From contig CM060696.1 of assembly GCA_030686995.1 (NCBI GenBank), positions 13,677,987-13,741,986 on the forward strand: DNA of 64,000 nucleotides, in the 5' to 3' direction. The stretch's first letter is position 1. The number at the start of each line of letters is the position of its first letter. This document shows positions 33,689-47,972 of this stretch, in pieces. Position numbers and translations under genes: made by a program. The notes under the pieces were generated by a model. That model saw nothing but the letters and a program-made list of their open reading frames with translations. It made no database searches and had not been told where the DNA came from. The DNA is from Artemisia argyi (taxonomy: Eukaryota; Streptophyta; Magnoliopsida; Asterales; Asteraceae).

Positions 33689-34295
33689 CTTTCTCGGTTA
33701 GTAATCTGAGAGGCTTTTGCTACTGCTATGAAACAAGCAATGAAAGTTGAATATTTATAGGATTTGAGGCTAATGATGATTGATTTGGAAGATTTAAGAA
33801 TGTCATATTCTATTGTTAGAATGCAACTTTTGAGTGCTAAAAAAGTGATAATTAATTTCCATCTGTTTATTTCAATACCTTCCCTTTGTCGTAAGGACTT
33901 TGTTCCAGTCTCCATACACATATTAAAACAAGATTGGGAATGCAGTTATATATATCTCGGTTTAGATATTTGAATTGTTAAAATCTTGTTGTACCAACTA
34001 TGCTTCTTGTAAAGTTTTCTTAACTCGCCTGGGTCTTCTCTTTTAAAGTATTTAAATCATACTAAAAACATATTGTGGAAAAAAGCTACTCAACCACAAA
34101 ATATAACATACGTGTATCTAAGAAATTGTTTCCCAAGTCATATTGTCATTGTCAAATAATGGAGTTTTCCTTCTACACTTTTTCCTGTGATTTATTTTCT
34201 ATCCGAACATTTTATTAGTTACTTTTTTAGAACACTTTTCTCTGACCAAATACTTCAAATGTGCATTTGAGTTATGATTTTATTTTTAGTCATAT
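33689..34295 (-). promoter_or_regulatory. laccase B upstream region
   Basis: Nearly identical to the laccase A upstream region, including the TATA box (about 33749-33761). It ends at the CATAT flank (34291-34295) of the Copia1-B 3' LTR. Confidence 0.65.
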
Positions 34296-34662
34296 TGTAG
34301 TAATCGATAACCTACAACCCCTGGTTACTAGAGTGGATTAAACCCGATCGTGAAGTCGAACACACCACAGCAAGTTATGATTGGCAGAAAAGAAAACGAG
34401 CACAAGTATGTATCCCTAATCGAACCTTGATTAGTTATTGAAAGAATGCGTACATAACTCGTCTCCCCCTCACCTCCTTTTATAGAGATGAGGGGAAGAG
34501 TAAACCGACTCTAACAAAGACTCTTAGTTGGCTATTACAAATACACGGGTTAGGCTTGGGACACAAGCCAACCAAACCGACTCCTACTTGACTAAGAATA
34601 ACAACTGACCCTTAACACCCTAGACGTAACCATAAGCTAATATAGAGACTAATCTTGTAACA
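34296..34662 (-). repeat. Copia1-B 3' LTR
   Basis: A 367-bp LTR with the same ends as the other Copia1 copies, preceded by CATAT (34291-34295). Its partner 5' LTR is gone. Confidence 0.9.
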
Positions 34663-34683
34663 ATTTCATCCTTAGGCTTTATA

Positions 34684-36326
34684 TTAGTCTATACCAACGC
34701 CCAACAACTCCAAGCAGTGTTGAAACTTGTGTCTAGGTACTACCTTCGTCAAGGTATCCGCAGCATTGTGTTCAGTACCCACTTTCAGAACTTCAACCGT
34801 CTTTGCTTCCAAGACCTCTCTAATAAAGTGATAACGCACATTGATGTGCTTAGTCCTTTCATGAAAAGCATGATTCCGCGATAAGTGAATCGCGCGCTGA
34901 TTATCACAGTTAACTGCCACAGTGTTAAGCTCCACGCCCAAATCTTCCAAGAGTTCCCTTAGCCAAATAGCTTCCTTCACAGCCTCCGTAAGGGCCATAT
35001 ACTCCACCTCTGTAGTTGAAAGAGCCACCACGTGTTGTAGCGTTGCCTTCAAGCTTACAACACATCCCTGTACTAAAAACGCGTAACCTGTGATTGACCT
35101 ACCTTTATCCGGATCCTTAGCGTAGTCTGAATCAACAAAACCTGTTACGTCCACATGGTTGCTACGATCTGTCCCATACACCAAACCCACGTACGCAGTA
35201 CCCCGCAAATATTTCAAAATCCACTTCACTGCTTCCCAATGCTTTTTACCTGGATTCGCCAAATATCTGCTAACTACACTTACCGCACACGCTATGAATG
35301 GTCTTGTGCACACCATCAAGTACATTAAGCTCCCAACCGCATTTGAATACGGCACCTTACTCATCCTTTCAACATCACAATCCCTAACCGAACAATCCTT
35401 CAACGATAGCTTGAAGTCTTTTGAACACCTTCAATCCCTTTTTTTTTATCTTGAACAGCCATTTGCAGCTCACCAGCTTTTGCCTAGCTGGATGATCTAC
35501 TAACTCATAGGTCTTATTCTTCTTCAGAGAATCCATCTCTTCATCCATAGCAGCTTTCCACTTAGAACTATCTTCACAAGTATGTCAACGGTTCATGAGT
35601 ATCTTCTTCCTCTGCTGCAGCAAACGCGTAAGCAGCCATATTACTCTCATCTCGAATCCTCAAAGGTTCCGTTCTTGTCCTTGGCTCTCTATCCCGAACC
35701 AACTGATAATCTGTGAGATCCGGTGTCTGATCAGTTTCTTGATCCTCTGCATCTTCATCATTGCCATCTTCCTGATCATCTATCTGATCTTCCTCAAGCG
35801 AATGATTATTTAACCTTTGGAGTTCCACCTCAACCTGTAATTCTTCAACAGACTTATCAGTACCTACACCAGAATCCTTCAACGTGTCTTTGTACATGAC
35901 ACTTTCATTGAAGATCACGTTCCTGCTAGTGACTATTTTAGGTGATTCGTTATCAAGCCTATATAGCCTGTACCCCTTCACACCTTCAGGATACTCCAAA
36001 AGAACGCATTTTACCGCTCTCGGCTCGAGCTTACCTTGTTTAACGTGTGAATATGTGACACAGCCAAAAATCCTCAACATCCCATAATCACTTGGATGTC
36101 CCGACCACATCTCCATTGGTGTCTTTTTCTCTATCGTTGTCGATGGTGACCTATTTATAAGATATGCGGCCGTACATGTCGCTTCCGCCCAGAAGGTCTT
36201 GGGAAATCCAGAGTTAATTAATAAACAGTGTACCTTATCCATGAGAGTTCTATTCATCCGTTCTGCTAATCCATTCTGTTGCGGCGTCCCGGCAACTGTC
36301 AAATGTCTAGCAATCCCACTCTCAGT
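34684..36326 (-). pseudogene. Copia1-B RNase H, linker and integrase
   Basis: The best preserved Copia1 RNase H of the window: an open frame (34684-35403) with DSDYAKD, STTEVEY, CDN and KHINVRYHF. The linker and integrase C-terminal frame (35574-36374) includes PQQNGLAERMNRTL. The first 16 or so residues of that ORF come from the inserted LTR and are chance fusion. The RT core is absent, with the RT start joined to its end at about 35410-35430, and a small deletion lies near 35580. Confidence 0.88.
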
Positions 36327-36327
36327 A

Positions 36328-38032
36328 TGATAAGGCAAAAAGTGTACCGCTTTTGGGGGGTCATTTAAGGCCAAAGTCGAGATTATTTGATCAAATATTG
36401 CCCTAAATCGTTCTTTTTGTCATTTTAGGTACTTTTGGAGAGAAATCTGGAAAATGAAGCATTTTGGACGTTTTTGGAGATAAAAAGTGAAGAAAACGAC
36501 AAAGTCTCAAATTCTTGCTGAAAACAGTACCTGACGGCGTCAAGGGTTTATTAGTGACAGCGTCAAGCTTGGCAAAAGAGGTGGATATGGCAAATAAACA
36601 TGACGGCCCAGAACTATTTCAAGGCAATTTGGCCTGACGGCGTCACCAAGGCCATCAGGGTCAAAATACATGTGACGGCCCAGAGTTAAATTACACATGA
36701 CGGCGTCAGGATTTAACCTGACGACGTCAGATGTTATAGAGTGACGACGCCAGGAAGAAGGCTTACACAAGAAGAAACCTTAGTGAAACCGTCACAAGAT
36801 GATCAAGACAATCACAACTTGCGCGCGGAGTAGCTGATATTGTTTTGGTCATAAATTTTGCATACGAACTCGGATTCAGGTGATTCAAAAGCCCACGCGA
36901 AGAGAATGAAAAGATCTACAATTTGGTGAAGAAAAGTTGGTCTTGACGCTGTCAAGGTTAGTCTGACGCCGTCAAGACGGACCGGGCAGAAAACAGCCTA
37001 TAAATATAACATCATAACTTTTCTTTTTGTAAGCCCCTAACCCTAAGTCCGATTCTAGGGTTAGGGTAGGTGTTTTTCCAGCAACTTAGAGGGTTTCAAT
37101 CACTCCATAAACATCTTATATTGGTTTGTTGATTCTATTTTAATTATGTTTTCCATTATCATTGTTGCTTGCTCTTCTTTGATGATGTTTTGCTAATTCA
37201 CCTTGTGTCTACTTATGATTGTGTGAAACTTGTATATAATTGATTAGATCTTATTGATTCCTTGTTAATGTTTGTGTCTATCTTCATCAATTAGGGTGTG
37301 ACACTTCGATATGTCTAATTGGTTTAGCTTATAATTCTTGTTTCCTATTGTCTCTTGTTTAATTGAATGATATCGATATTAGGCTTAAGAAAACTGGCAA
37401 ACTTCCAATTGGTAACTTGCTTGAACGTCTTAAGAAACATGATCGGAGGTGTACTACAATTATATGGTTGTATTTAATGCATAAGCGAATTCTAGCGATC
37501 CCATGTTAGGAGCTTTAGTCGGCTCGACATAGGAGTGAAGTAGGAGCTTATAGAGTTAGGGAAGATCGTACACGGCCCTACGAATGGTATTAAGGAGTAT
37601 AACCCGTCAATTAAAACAAGGTGTGACAATTCAATAGGTAAAATTGGTAGCTAGCAAGGAGTAACATATCATAGGTAGACATGCTTCACTTACCTTGTTG
37701 AACCCTAGTTTATTTTCCTACACATTAGTTTAGTTAGTAGCTTTTGGGTTAGTTGATTAGCAACTAATTCCGCCCCTTCTTCCAAAACTCGAGATTTTAC
37801 TTGCTTTCCATAAAATATAAAAAAATACAAAAAGAATCATTCCTCACCTCTAGACCTAGTTAGATTAATTTCAATCCTAACGAACACTATTCCTGAGTTG
37901 AACGATCAATCCCCCGGTACTTGTCACTATACTATACAACAACGATCAGGTACACTGCCTGGCGGGGATTGCAAGCTTCTCAAGATCCCTTGAGAGGTAA
38001 AACCTGTTGCGAGGGCGCAATCCCGCGTATCA
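36328..38032 (+). mobile_element. 1.7-kb LTR-like element with TGACGGCGTCA array
   Basis: It interrupts the Copia1-B integrase (compare 26740 and 58820). Ends are TGATAAGG...GCGTATCA. CAGT occurs on both sides (36323-36326 and 38031-38034, the latter overlapping the terminal CA), so the exact border is ambiguous. The proximal third has about six full and four partial TGACGNCGTCA palindromes, then a plus-strand TATA box (CCTATAAATA, about 37000). No ORF. The start matches the element at 63044. A solo LTR of a gypsy-type element is the likely reading. Confidence 0.65.
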
Positions 38033-38780
38033 GTGCATAGTTATTCAAACTCCTGGTTACAGAACTCAAGACCATTATCTGTCCTAAGCTTCTTAACTGT
38101 CCTTCTAGTCTGATTCTCTACTAACTGCTTTCACTCTTTGAACTTTCTAAATGCCTCGTGTTTGAACCTGAGAATATAAACCCATACCCTCCTGGAATAA
38201 TCATCAACAATATATAAGAAATACCTCTTACCCCCTAATGATTCCACCTGAGACGGACCCCATAAGTCTAAATGAACATAGTCTATCACTCCCTGAGAAG
38301 TGTGCCTTCCTACACCGAAACTGACTCGATGTGATTTTCCCAGAACACTATTCTCACAAAAATCGAGCTTACCTAGACTCTTCTTGCCAAACAGCTCCTG
38401 CTTTTCTAGCACTTGAAGTCCCGCCTCACTGATATGTCCCAGTCTTTTGTGCCAAACCTGCGCAAGACTGTCTTTTTCTTCAACACTAGCATTAAGCTCA
38501 CCCGCCACTGCATGGCCATCCAAAGAGTATACGCAATTATCCCTTCGGGTTCCAGATAAAATAACCCTGGAACCATTAATCACCTTGATTTTGCCCGACT
38601 GCAATTTTATGGTATATCCCTCTTTTTCAAGAGTTCACAGCGATATCAAGATTCTTTTCAATTCAGGAATATACCTGACATTGTGTAATACAAAACTTGA
38701 CCCATCTTTCAGTTGTACCCTTACTTTGCCAATACCTGTGATCTTGCACTCCCTGTTGTCACCCAACAGTACCCTGCCCC
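38033..38780 (-). pseudogene. Copia1-B integrase N-terminal part and pre-integrase
   Basis: The minus-strand ORF 38131-38604 carries the GAG-pre-integrase domain (VWHKRLGHISEAGLQVLEK) and the first catalytic Asp region (DLWGP, YIVDDYSRRVWVY). It continues 5' until the truncation at 38780 and 3' beyond the LTR insertion. Confidence 0.88.
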
Positions 38781-40855
<2,075 letters not shown>

Positions 40856-41157
40856 CACTAGTATAAAGACAACCTCCAGCGTCGACTTTTTTTTTACCGT
40901 GCCGACGTCATGACGTCGGCAACATACCTTCTCGACGTCATGTCGTCGGCAGCAACTAGTCGACAGAGCCACGTCGGCAACGTCCCTACCGACGAATAAC
41001 GCCGACGACAGTGCGGGACCCACATGATTTTTGGTCAAACGAATGGGGGTGTCCGACATTTTGTTACCGACGTCAGGTCGTCGGTAATGTAATAATTATT
41101 TAACGCATTAATTAGATTAACTTAATTTAGTCAACGAAAGTCAAATTTTTTTGTAAA

Positions 41158-41400
41158 TGGTGCCGACGACATATAGTCGGTACCGTTTGAAATTAGTCAC
41201 CACGTGCGTTATTATGCCGACGACGTGTAGTCGGCACCGTTTGAAAATAGTTAATATGTGTATTATATTGCCGACGTCATATAGTCGGTACCGTTTGAAA
41301 TTAGTCACCATGTGCGTTATTATGCCGACGCCCTGTAGTCGGCACCGTTTGAAAATAGTTAATATGTGGATTATATTGCCGACGACATGTAGTCGGCAAG
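41158..41400. repeat. 54-bp alternating subterminal repeat of CACTA
   Basis: GCCGACG-type motifs start at 41162, 41216 and 41270, so the repeat is 54 bp with alternate copies more alike (108-bp higher order). Each copy has a GTCGGC/GTCGGT palindrome arm followed by CCGTTTGAAA. Confidence 0.8.
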
Positions 41401-41790
41401 AAGTTATACTGCAGCTGCACAGCAGCCTGCGCAGCTGCCCTGCCCAGATTTTTGCCGCAAAATTGTGCAGCAAAAATCTACCAATTCCAGTTTCATGTCC
41501 TGCTCTCATAACAACACATTCCAACACAAAACAATGGCTAAAACGACTATAAAGTTTATAACGGCTAAAACGGTTATATATAACCACTAAACAATTAATA
41601 AACTTTACAAAACGGCCATAAACTTTATAACACCCTCAAAATACATCATAAAGTTTACAAAACGGGTGTTATAATCGCTAAACGTAGCTACTATATCTAC
41701 AAATGTTGCAATATCCTAAGTGTTCAAAGATAATAAGATTGGGGTCGTCCGGACATAGTTCCAAAGATAAAACAACACAAAATAATACCT

Positions 41791-43693
41791 CTACAGCCCA
41801 TCGTCGTCATACAGCCCCTCGTCGTCATCCTGATCATCATCAGAACTCCCGCTGCGAGAGCCACTCCCGCTGCGAGAGCCACTCTCACTGCCAGAGCCAC
41901 TCTCGCCGCCTGAGCCCTTCGCGGGAGCGCCTGCGCCGCCTCCAGCTGCATGACGAGAACCACTCTGGCTAATAAATGCCTCCCATGTTGGGTTTGTCGA
42001 GACAAAACGTGTCAACAACTCAAGCTGCTTCTCAGTTTTCTTGGCTTTCTTTCTTTCTTTCTCCTTCTCTTTCTTAGCTTCATCCACTATCGTTTTAAAT
42101 TCATCAATCTTCTCCTGAGCTTCAGCAAGCTTCCTGTCAAGCTCGGACGTACCTATAAACGAAATAATCAAAATTTAAAAACGGTCATTTCAATACATAA
42201 GATTATCCAACTTTAAATACCTATAAACGAAATAATCAAAATTTAAAAACGGCCATTTCAATACATAAGATTATCCAACTTTAAATACCTGGTGGAGCTG
42301 GAGGCGGCAAGTCTACCCGTGGCCTCTTCAAGAAGGGTACCACCTTGCCGACGCCGGGTATATGGCCATGCTGCTTGCCCCCGATTACCCGAGCAAATAT
42401 CTCCTCCTCCGTGAGGCACGGCTCGTCTGCCGGCATATCGGATCTAGGCTCCCGTAGTCGGACCATCTCTTCCTGTGTAGTTGAAAAAAAATGAGAAAAT
42501 TAATATATTAGTCGGGTTAATTACTAGATTATGTTTCAATAAATCACTAAGTGCGTGTTTTGAAAAAATAAATAAATAAATAACGATACTTACAAACCGA
42601 GCACGAGCCTCGTCCTGCAACCAAACACCATTCTTGAAGTGGGTGTCAAGATAGGTATCGAACATGGACGGATACCGGTGGTCCTCGCTGTTCTCGAACT
42701 GTATAAATATATACACATGCATATAGGATGAAACAAATTAAAATGACTAATCAAACACCATATATATTTTATTTAGTATAAATACTTTTAATTAATATAT
42801 TATTAAAATTAAATAATCTTATAAAAATAAAATGTGTCTTACATATTCGTGTCGAGATGCGGCAAATGAGAATCTTGTTCTTCTTTCTATTCTCTTTGTT
42901 CACAGCCGATCGTGTCTGGGCCTTCTCCGTCATGTACTGGTCGACATACTTGTTCCACTCAGCCGGCTCCAAGTTCGGAGGAGGATTTCTTCTGATCTCG
43001 TCCACTCTCGCAGCCCCACCCTTTCTCGTAAAGTAATCGCGTTTCAGATCATGTTTATTGTCACGGTATCGGGTGGCGAAATATGCTGTGAGCGCCGACC
43101 GAATGGTCTCCCACTCCGGTCTGGTGTGGTGGCGCTCCAAATCGAACATACGCTGCAATCAAATATAGTTAAAATTAATATAAAGATATAAATAAATAAA
43201 TAAATGTTAATAAATGTACACATTCAAATAATTAAATATAGAGATATAAATAAATAAACAAATTTAAATAAATATGCACATTTAAATAAATAAACACGGT
43301 AACATAACAATATATATAAAAGGAAAATGAAATAACTGACCCCGACGCTTGGAAGGAAGTTAGCCGTCAGCTCCGGTTCTATATCGTACTAGGAGTCATA
43401 GTGTAGCGGCAGCTGTCGAATGAGCTCGCCGACGTAATTGCCAAACCATGCTTGGTTGGGGCCCACATGAGTGTAAGTCCCCTTATCACCAATCTCAAAG
43501 TCAATAGACTGTAGGCCACGAAGTCTCACGGCAGCCTTGAGCTTCACATTCTTATTTTCTTCACGTGGTTGTTGCCTACCGCCATTCTGACCTCCCCTAC
43601 CCCTGCCTCTCCCCCTGGCCCGACGTCCTCGGCGGGGTCGCCCTGATCCTGCAATTGGAGTGAGTGAAAACGTCATAAAGTAACTTATATAGA

Positions 43694-43791
<98 letters not shown>

Positions 43792-43902
43792 CTAGAAATT
43801 CTTACCACTAGCACGGTGCCCGCCCTCAATCTGACGGGTAGGGGAAGGTGGTGGATCATCGGCACCGTCACCACCATGACTCCGTGCAACTGTTGCTGCC
43901 AT
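41791..43902 (-). pseudogene. TNP1-like En/Spm transposase (Ptta/En/Spm plant family), broken
   Basis: Six exons on the minus strand: 43806-43902, 43341-43648, 42843-43152, 42594-42698, 42289-42472, 41791-42152, all GT-AG. The N-terminus is Gly/Arg-rich. Next comes the conserved transposase-24-like core (LPLHYDS, ALTAYFATRYRDN, FSFAASRHEY, MFDTYLDTHFKNG, ARVIGGKQHGHIPGVGK). The C-terminal part is a Lys/Glu coiled coil ending in a Ser/Gly/Asp tail. Two lesions: a TAG at 43389-43391 where Trp is expected, and an extra base near 42877 that shifts exon 3 before FSFAASRHEY. Intron 1 contains a long (AT)n (about 43697-43789). Intron 5 contains a tandem duplication of about 70 bp (42155-42290). Such proteins bind subterminal repeats; that role here is inferred. 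Confidence 0.85.
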
Positions 43903-44063
43903 CTGTAAAAGTACAAGTTGAGTAACATATAGAAATTCGGGAACAAATTAACATAAGCATGCACACATTCAAATACATACACATTCAAAAGAAATATACA
44001 CTTTTAAACAATCCATAACAATTTCATTAAAATAAGTGTCGTTTTACAAGTTACATTTTAAGA

Positions 44064-44395
44064 TCAATCTGCACAATCAAAATCACTATCATAAACAACA
44101 TTAGTCGCAACTTCAACTTCATCATCAGAATTGTTTGCGACTTCATTATCAGAATATGCTAAATCATAAGGATCGTCGTCTTCATCATCAATAAAATCAT
44201 CGTCGTCATCAACAGGAATGATTGGTGGTGGTGCCTCAACTAACGTTGATTCACTATCGATATTTAAGGTTCTAGGTTCCAAATCATTCAAATTAGCAGA
44301 CAGTTGGAGATCGGATGAGTTGTTGCCATGTATCACATCATCATCGTCTTCTACCACGATGACATCCCAGATTGTGTTATTATATGCACTTAATT
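44064..44395 (-). pseudogene. acidic tail, possibly remnant of TNPD-type transposase
   Basis: The ORF 44064-44357 encodes an Asp/Glu-rich segment (DDDDDFIDDEDDDPYDLAYSD) resembling the acidic C-termini of plant En/Spm TNPD proteins as I recall them. Its position just 5' of the TNP1-like gene fits. No catalytic part is found upstream, so if the reading is right most of TNPD has been deleted. Confidence 0.4.
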
Positions 44396-46266
44396 AATGA
44401 TTACGAGTTGTTTTGTTCCAAATCATTCAAATTTGCAATGATGGAGGAAGGCGGCAAGACCATCAAGAAATTCTTTTGAACCACGATGATCTATACGGGT
44501 CCAACTCTTATCAATTATCATAACTGCATTTTTATGATGCAATCGGTTATTATATGCACTTAATTAATGATTACGAGTTGTTTTGTTCACCTAGCGTAAC
44601 TATGGAAGGCAATCCTAACCCACTCTTTGAATGATTCGTCCCATATATGAATATGTATAACTGATTTACTATTTGAGAAAATTTCGGCAGCATTTCCCCT
44701 CAACTCCCCAAATATGTGCATTAAGATGGACATATTCGTAGGAGTAAAGGAGAAACACTGTCGAAATAATCTCAAATAGTAAATCAGTTATACACATCCA
44801 TATCCTAAATGAGACAAAACATTCAAAAAGCAGTCCCAAACAGGGGACTTTCCAAAATTAATTTCTAATAAATTAATTCCGGACGGGTTTTCTATAGGAT
44901 GATTAACTTCGGACGGGGACTTTCCGAAATTAATCACTAAAATCCTAAAACATTCACAAAAGTGTAACAATAGCATATATTTTAAGTTAAACAATTAGAA
45001 TATAAACAATTATGAAATATAAGCCGAAAACCAAACAATTAAAGTTAAACAATTATATAGTTACTAACAAACACACTCTAAAATCACACTATTTTTTTCT
45101 TTCTTTTACTAGTTTAATATTTGCAACCTTCGGAATATCCTACTTAATACATACCTTGCTTATTTTATTTTTTTTACTTATTTTGAAACTATTTAAGTTA
45201 AAAAGTTTCAAAATAAGCCATAAAAATTAAGCTTGTGAAACATAAGCCGAAAACCAAACAAACCATAAGCCCGTTATATAAGCCGAAAACCAAACTAACC
45301 AATATATACTAACCAAACGCCAACTAACATTTAACCAAACCCACCCAATATCCTACGGCTAGTTCAATACCAAGTCCCCCAAGGTGCTATTTGCACCGTG
45401 GGTACACAATATCCTACGGCTAGTTCACATTCCGCAACACTATACTAGTAACCAAACTATACATACGGCTGCAATCACTAAACTAGTAACCAAACGCTAC
45501 AACAAAGCATAAATAAGAAGAAAAAAAAAATTTAAAAAGGAATACATACCGTACGTATCGGCTGTGGTCTCGGCTGTGGCTCAGCTGTGGCTCGGCTCTG
45601 GTCTCGTCTTGGGCTCGGGCTATAATAAAAGAGATGCAATATATAATGGTTATATCAAAATTTAAAAAAAAAAATTGTTGTCATCGACATGTCGTCGGGA
45701 TACCAAAAGTTAATAAAAAAAAATAAAACGAGGCTCTCACCCTGCTGTCACCCTCGGCTCTCACCCTGGGCTCTCACCTGCTGCTACTGTAACAAAAATT
45801 AACAAGATTTTAATAACAATTTTATTAACAAAATTTAATACCAATTTTATTAACAATAATAATAACAAATTTTAATAACAACAATAATAATAACAAATTT
45901 TATTAACAATTTTATTAACAACAACAATAAACGAGGCTCACCTGCTGTGTCGGAGTGAAGAAGAAGAGAAGTGGGGAAGAAGAAGAATTAAAAAATGGAG
46001 GGGTAGAGGAGAGAATTAAATAATGGAAGGGGTAGAGGAGGAGGTGCACAGTGGTGCGAGTGTCGAAGTGGTGGAGTGGTGTGGTGAGCTGTGGAGTATA
46101 ATGTGGTTGGGGTGGAGGAGTGGTGGAGGAGTGGTGGTGGTGTGGTGGAGGAGTGGTGGAGGATTGGTGGTATAATCGCCGGCGGAGGGGGGGATGGTTT
46201 TTTGATGGTTCGAAGTTATGAGCAATAATTTTGACCAGATCTGGTTTTGGTATTGCTTTTTATTAT
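44396..46266. other. CACTA interior without recognisable gene
   Basis: It contains a direct repeat of about 42 bp (about 44374-44416 and 44549-44590), stretches with CGGCTGTGGCTC words (45560-45610) and GGTGGAGGAGTGG purine repeats (about 46020-46170). ORFs here are short and low-complexity. Confidence 0.6.
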
Positions 46267-46432
46267 CCCGTCGACATGTCGACGGGAATATTAAGGAAAT
46301 TTTTTATATTATTACTCATACCGTCGACATGTCGACGGTAATATTACAATATTTTGTCGTTTGCGTTTGGCGGGACGTATTAAATTTTCACGAAAATTTT
46401 GGTGGTTTTATTCCCGTCGACATATCGACGGG
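46267..46432. repeat. inner palindromes CCCGTCGACATGTCGACGGG
   Basis: A perfect 20-bp palindrome at 46267-46286, a second (CCGTCGACATGTCGACGG) at 46321-46338 and a one-base variant at 46413-46432. A further perfect copy is at 49521-49540. They differ from the outer GCCGACGTC family and bracket the block with the minisatellite and the two small genes. Confidence 0.85.
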
Positions 46433-46730
46433 AAAATAGCTTTTATTAATAAAAAATATTTATAATAAATACTTTGTAAAATTACTTTATTATAAATACT
46501 TGTATAAAATTACTTTAATATAATTAAAAAAATTTGTTTATTATAAATACTTTTATAAAATATTAAAAAATAAGTTTTATAAAATTAATAAACTAAATTT
46601 AAATAATTGAAAAAAATTATTTATTATAAATACTTTTATAAAATTAAAAAAATATATATATTTAAAATTAATTACTTATATTATAATTAAAAAAATCATT
46701 TATTAAAATATAAAATAAAATAATTAGAAT

Positions 46731-47709
46731 ATCACAAACGAGTCGAGATACAATGGTTATACATGAGATGTAAAACGAACGAGTCGAGATGCTATGGTTA
46801 TACATGAGATGTTAAACGAACGAGTCGAGATGCAATGGTTATACATGAGATGTAAAACGAACGAGTCGAGATGCAATTGTTATACATGAGATGTAAAACG
46901 AACGAATCGAGATGCAATGGTTATACATGAGATGAAAAACGAACGAGTCGAGATGCAATGGTTATACATGATATGTAAAACGAACGAGTCGAGATGCAAT
47001 GGTTATACATGATATGTAAAACGAACGAGTCGAGATGCAATGGTTATACATGAGATGTTAAACGAACGAGTCGAGATGCAATGGTTATACATTATATGTA
47101 AAACGAATGAGTCGAGATGCTATGGTTATACATGAGATGTTAAACGAATGAGTCGAGATGCAATGGTTATACATGAGATGTTAAACGAACGAGTCGAGAT
47201 GCAATGGTTATACATGAGATGTTAAACGAACGAGTCGAGATGATATGGTTATACATGAGATGTTAAACGAACGAGTCAAAATGCAATGGTTATACATGAG
47301 ATGTTAAACGAACAAATCGAGATGCAATGGTTATACATGAGATTTTAAACGAACGAGTCGAGATGCAATGGTTATACATGAGATGTTAAACGAACGAGTC
47401 GAGATGCAATGGTTATACATGAGATGTTAAATGAACGAGTCGAGATGCTATGGTTATACATGAGATGTTAAACGAACGAGTCGAGATGCAATGGTTATAC
47501 ATTAGATGTTAAACGAACAAGTCGAGATGCAATGGTTATACATGAGACGTTAAACGAACGAGTCGAGATGCAATGGTTATACATGAGATGTTAAACAAAC
47601 GAGTCGAGATGCAATGGTTATACATGAGATGTTAAACGAACGAGTCGAGATGCAATGGTTATACATGAGATGTTAAACGAACGAGTCGAGATGCAATGGT
47701 TATACATGA
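46731..47709. repeat. 41-bp minisatellite, about 24 copies
   Basis: A head-to-tail repeat with exact 41-bp spacing (for example GAGTCGAG at 46740 and 46781). Key words are GAGTCGAGATGCAATGG, TTATACATGAGATG and AAACGAAC. Copies differ by a few substitutions only, so the array is young or homogenised. It ends about 260 bp before the ATG of the GRF-finger gene. Confidence 0.95.
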
Positions 47710-47972
47710 TATGTCTCATCTCACTATATCTCTCTCTCTGCCTAACACCTTATCCTCACAATATAAACACGCACACACATACATACTCATCTCACTATAT
47801 CTCTCTCTCTCTATCTCTCTCTAGCAGTTTCTGTTTTCTGGCGACACCAGCATTTTTCGGCGGCCGGAATCTTTTTCTGGCCACCACCTTTTATCACCTC
47901 AACTTGTAGATCGGGCCACACCGGTCACGATTCAACCACTCAACCTCACAACCACAAACATACACTGTTATC

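Larger units (their letters stand above)
34296..38780 (-). mobile_element. Copia1 copy B, truncated at its 5' side
   Basis: It has the 3' LTR (34296-34662), RNase H, linker, integrase and pre-integrase, interrupted by a 1.7-kb LTR (36328-38032). It stops at ACCCTGCCCC (38780), where unit 3's laccase 3' flank starts, so gag, leader and 5' LTR are missing. The same truncation at 884 shows this is the tandem-duplication breakpoint. Confidence 0.9.

Noticed and set aside
46016..46225. Pro/Thr/His-rich minus-strand ORF
   Set aside because: It is a low-complexity translation of GGTGGAGGAGTGG repeats.
46731..47709. Regular repeats resembling a CRISPR array
   Set aside because: The repeats are head-to-tail 41-bp units without spacers, and the context is a plant transposon.
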